This document shows positions 60,701-64,000 of a DNA stretch of 64,000 bases, piece after piece (position 1 is the stretch's first letter; each line of letters begins with the position of its first letter). Both the position numbers and the translations under genes were made by a program. Source of the DNA: Ciona intestinalis (Eukaryota; Chordata; Ascidiacea; Phlebobranchia; Cionidae); contig NC_020178.2 of NCBI RefSeq assembly GCF_000224145.3, forward strand, positions 888,986 to 952,985. The letters are read 5' to 3'. The notes beneath the pieces are model-generated. The model made no database searches. It was given only the letters and a program-made list of their open reading frames with translations, and was not told where the DNA came from.

Positions 60701-63700
60701 TCGTGTCAGCTTCTGAGCTACCAAGTATGTAACTTACTTTCTCACATGGCAGGGCAACGTAGGTCGTTATAACCCAGGTGTTCTGTTTCTTACACCTCGT
60801 GCCAGCTTGCGAGTAACCAGGTCCCAAGTGTGCCAAGCTGTATGACCTCCTCTATATATAAGAATCAGAACACCCAAAAATGGTTTTCCCATAACGACTA
60901 GCGTTGTTTATTTCATAAATTCATTCAGCTTAGCCCTACTAGATAGTTAAAACACAATTTACCAATATCTGGATCCTCTGCATGTTTGACCCCTGATTGA
61001 TTCCATGACCTCAATACCCTGTGTGACATCACAAACACACAACTCATGGCCACAGCTTTATAATATGATGGGTTAATAACTTTATGGTGATCTTTGTAGA
61101 TTTCTGACTCTCCATCGCCACTATGTGGTTGGGAGTTGTCGCTATCGGCAACAGGGACAACTTTCCATTGAGGGACCTCTATGGTGACTTCTTTACGCAA
61201 GCGTAAACTTGAATGACTTTGTTGGACCTTTGTAGAAAAAAAAAAATATATATATATATATAGAAATAAAAAAAAATATAGAAAATAAAAAAAATAAAAA
61301 ATAAAATATATATAAAAAAAATATATAGAGAAATAAATTGTACAAAAAGAAATGTAAGAAAACAATTTTTTGGGAAAGAAATTTAAAAAAAAATAGTAAT
61401 TTTTTAACTTATCTAATTTGTAAAAAGGCCTTTGAGTGCAAAAACATCCCTAGGAAATTAAAAAAAATTTAAACATACCTCTTCACTGTACAACAAATTT
61501 TGTTTCTTTTCGTTAAAACTCAATCTCGCTGTTGCTCGTAATACGGCCACTAGGAGGCCAAGCGAGAGTGAGGCAGTAAGAAAATTCCATATTTGGTGTT
61601 CCTCTTCTACAAAACTACTTCCAGACAAGGTTATTATATGCAAGGTGAATCCCCCAACTAAAGGCGCAAGCCCGGGAAATTTTGAGCCACGTTTGTAACG
61701 GAGTAAAGTTTTTAGCCATGAGAATATAACACCACAAAAACCCTGTGGAAAATAGAAAAAATAAGTTTTGGAGCTAGACGATCTATTTTATAATATTTAT
61801 TTGATATCAGTTTAAAGTAGATATTGTCTGGCAGTACTGGCACCATGGCTTAGTGGTTAGGTGCTTGCAGCGTAACCAAACAATACTCGGTTTAATGCAC
61901 TTATAAGTGTAGCTTACACAAATGGTAACTCTGAAGTAGGTATGTCATTGCCCCATGCAACGAGATAAACAAGCTACATACTATTTATATATTGCCAAAC
62001 TTGGCCTATATCCCAAGTCCTCTAACAACGACCCATATAGGAAATATTATTCAGACTGTGTTTTAACAACATATTAATATTTAATCTTACCATAAACAGC
62101 ACCACGAACCCCACACCCATCCACCCATAGTTATATTTAGCTAGGTCAGAGGTCAAAAGGTCAGTGGAAAGTTTTTGGCTTCTCTGGTAACTTTCCACTG
62201 CAGCTTTGAGAGTATGAGTTTTGTCTGTTGCATCCCCATAAATGTAACTACCATGGAATTGGAGTCCATTTCTGAAATAAGGGAGGTTTAAAGGCTAACA
62301 CTAGTTTAGTCACTAAATGAATAAATGAATGTAACTTATTTATCCTCGCATGGCGGGGCAACTAGAGTTATTATAACACCGGTGTTCTATTTCATACACC
62401 TTGTGCTTGCTTACGAGTTACCACATATGTAACTTTGTAGGCGGTTAATTTTTCTGTAATAATTTACCACTTATACATTTAAAGGAAGAATTAAACACAA
62501 CATAGACTTAATATTACAGGCAGTGTAAAAGTACAATTGCATTTTAACAATGCCACCTCTAATTTATTTAAAAAAAAATTTAAATGTGACTCTTATACCT
62601 GTATAAATTAATAGCGTTGTCTTCATTTCCTTGCTCTAGTTTTCCGTCCATAGATAAACCTCTCAGCAAATGATGGCAATTATATTGTAAACTATGAAGA
62701 AGATCTTTGGGTGAAATGTTCTGTGGTTTGATAACAAGAGATATATAGTAGGGTGGGGAAAGATGAGACACCTTATAATATCCAAATGTCCCGATCGTGT
62801 TTTAAACAATTAACAACGGTCCATGGGAGTCGTGAAAACACAATTATATAATTCTTTAAATGTTCTTTGTTTACTACCAAATGAAGCGAAAGAATAAAAT
62901 GAAAAGTTGCCTTATCTTCTGACACCCTACTATATAAACAGAAATTGTACTTCAAAAAGGTATATTACTCCACAAGTAAGCCGGAATAGTTAAAGTATTT
63001 ATTTCATATAAATACCTGTAACATTGGTGATATTAGTGACCCCACTGATGCAAGGGGAATAGGGATGCCCATTAGGATTGAGATGGTTGAAGCAAAATCG
63101 ATTTGTTCAACTATTTCTGTTCCATCTTTGCTGTTATGGTAATTTAATGAGTTTATTTATATTATAAAAGTAAAAATTTAATTTAGGTTAGTTTATACTG
63201 TATTGTGGCCTGTGGGTTTAGCAGCCACGCTTTTATTTCATACTTTACTCAAGTACTTTTTAGCTAATGTAAATTCAGTGTGACTTAATTTATATAATAA
63301 TCAATATAAAAGTTAAAATTCAATTTAAGGTAATTTATACTGTATTGTGGGTTTAACAGCCACGGTTTTATTTGATACTATTAGTCTTTTAATAAAGTAC
63401 TTTTTACATCATGTTTTAACTACTGTCGCTTTGCTGCTAATTTCCTTTTCTACATTTTTTGATAATTTAATTTTTGCTAATCAAATCGCTAGGTTACTGT
63501 ATTCGGAAGTATTCCAATATATAAATATTACTTGTGTTATGTTAAGCATGCAAAAATTAAGCAATTTTAGTACCATTTTGTTTATGTTCTAAAAAAAACT
63601 AAAGAAAAAATAATGTCAAAGTAATGAAATATGTTCCACTCACAACTTGTCCTGTTTATTATGAATGGAGGGGCTGAGAAAAACTAGTGGAGTAGCTGTC

Positions 63701-63777
63701 TCAGGTTGGGTGGTTCCCCCATGGCTCCCATGAGCACTCATACCATGATCACTTGTTAAAACTATCAATGTATCTTT
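57781..63777 (-). CDS. PIGG: PIGG, GPI ethanolamine-phosphate transferase 2 (5' part outside window)
   Basis: PIGG adds ethanolamine phosphate to the second mannose of GPI anchors in the ER membrane. Eleven exons, 5' to 3': 63644-63777, 63016-63130, 62599-62720, 62091-62271, 61479-61742, 60963-61227, 60382-60589, 59626-59880, 59025-59175, 58598-58775 and 57781-58004. They give 698 residues plus stop, with all phases matching. The first exon carries the metal-binding end of the catalytic alkaline-phosphatase-like domain (LTSDHGMSAHGSHGG). The rest is the multi-pass membrane half. GSSFVEEEHQIWNFL, RSWNQSGVKHAEDPD, GNSNSLATVDLSAAYIGL and HHLFIWSVFSPKLLYD match vertebrate PIGG and separate it from the paralogues PIGN and PIGO. 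The N-terminal catalytic half must lie beyond base 64000. Confidence 0.92.
58327..58513 (-). mobile_element. MITE copy, reverse orientation
   Basis: TAGTAGGGTGGGGT lies at one end and CCCACCCTACTA at the other; the interior is the reverse complement of the plus-oriented copies. It is in the last intron of PIGG. Confidence 0.8.
59240..59620 (+). repeat. Hairpin-rich tandem array beside a PIGG exon
   Basis: Five units of the ~80-bp family. The last unit ends about six bases before the boundary of the PIGG exon at 59626. Confidence 0.85.
60675..60830 (+). repeat. SINE-like dispersed repeats, two copies
   Basis: Two partial copies in the PIGG intron, recognised by TGTTCTGTTTCATACACCTC. One further copy is at 62310-62440. 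Confidence 0.65.
61235..61335. repeat. A/T simple-sequence tract
   Basis: Poly-A and TA-dinucleotide sequence directly behind the PIGG exon at 60963-61227. Long open frames here are low-complexity artefacts. Confidence 0.85.
62745..62937 (-). mobile_element. MITE copy, reverse orientation
   Basis: The ends TAGTAGGGTGGGGAAAGATG and CACCCTACTA flank the usual interior. It is in a PIGG intron. Confidence 0.8.
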
Positions 63778-64000
63778 CTGCAATAAATGCCTATTTATGA
63801 CACTATTCTATGGGTGAGGTCCTACACAAGGTATGCTATGGGATTTAGGTCAGAGTTGGTCCATTACCCCAACACCCAGGATGCTACAACCTATTATTGA
63901 ACACTGAGTTAGGGTAATTTCTGTTGGCATTTGACAGTACTTACAAAGTGTCAACAAAACAATAACCTTGAATTGGTTGCACCACTTTTCACAGGTGTTT
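63778..64000. repeat. PIGG intron end with two repeat families
   Basis: 63800-63880 matches the 98-bp family seen at 49250-49482. 63925-64000 matches the 112-bp unit seen at 51780-52445. No exon is visible. Confidence 0.6.

Noticed and set aside
60925..61365. 146-codon minus-strand frame taken as one exon
   Set aside because: Only 60963-61227 is exon. The rest is A/T simple sequence upstream of the acceptor.

Overview
The window looks like tunicate nuclear DNA, most probably a Ciona species. That is an inference from four animal genes with small exons, compact AT-rich introns, dense short dispersed repeats, and divergent duplicated blocks on either side of assembly gaps, as expected from a very polymorphic genome. 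No bacterial, viral or CRISPR features are visible. Every gene is split, so the exon models rest on homology, splice signals and codon phase.

Layout. (1) 10098-36188, plus strand: a voltage-gated Ca2+ channel alpha-1 subunit of the Cav2 (N/P/Q) class, all four domains and the EF-hand/IQ region, with its 3' end lost in a 1000-N gap (36189-37188). Three upstream exons (563-2984) join it in perfect codon phase and would add about 190 residues before the usual start. (2) 38957-46315, plus strand: XRCC6 (Ku70), complete, 602 codons; exons 9-10 appear twice around a 125-N gap. (3) 56915 down to 47251, minus strand: an adhesion G-protein-coupled receptor, 745 codons, with signal peptide, Cys-rich segment, Ser/Thr-rich stalk, GAIN/GPS, seven membrane segments and short tail; the exons for membrane segments 1-3 are duplicated around a 50-N gap. 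(4) 63777 down to 57781, minus strand: the C-terminal 698 residues of PIGG (GPI ethanolamine-phosphate transferase 2), whose 5' part lies beyond the window. XRCC6 and the receptor converge tail to tail.

The genes do not form a pathway: the channel triggers transmitter release, Ku70 works in DNA end joining, PIGG modifies GPI anchors, and the receptor's ligand is unknown.

The most interesting observations are in the channel: two pairs of homologous, phase-matched alternative exons (for IS6 and for IVS2), the N-terminal extension, an AT-AC minor-spliceosome intron and a second U12-like intron, and a possible 9-base microexon between IVS3 and IVS4. Introns and intergenic DNA are filled by at least five short repeat families: a MITE with terminal inverted repeats, a SINE-like element, a hairpin-rich array unit that shares its core, a 112-bp satellite, and a roughly 98-bp unit.
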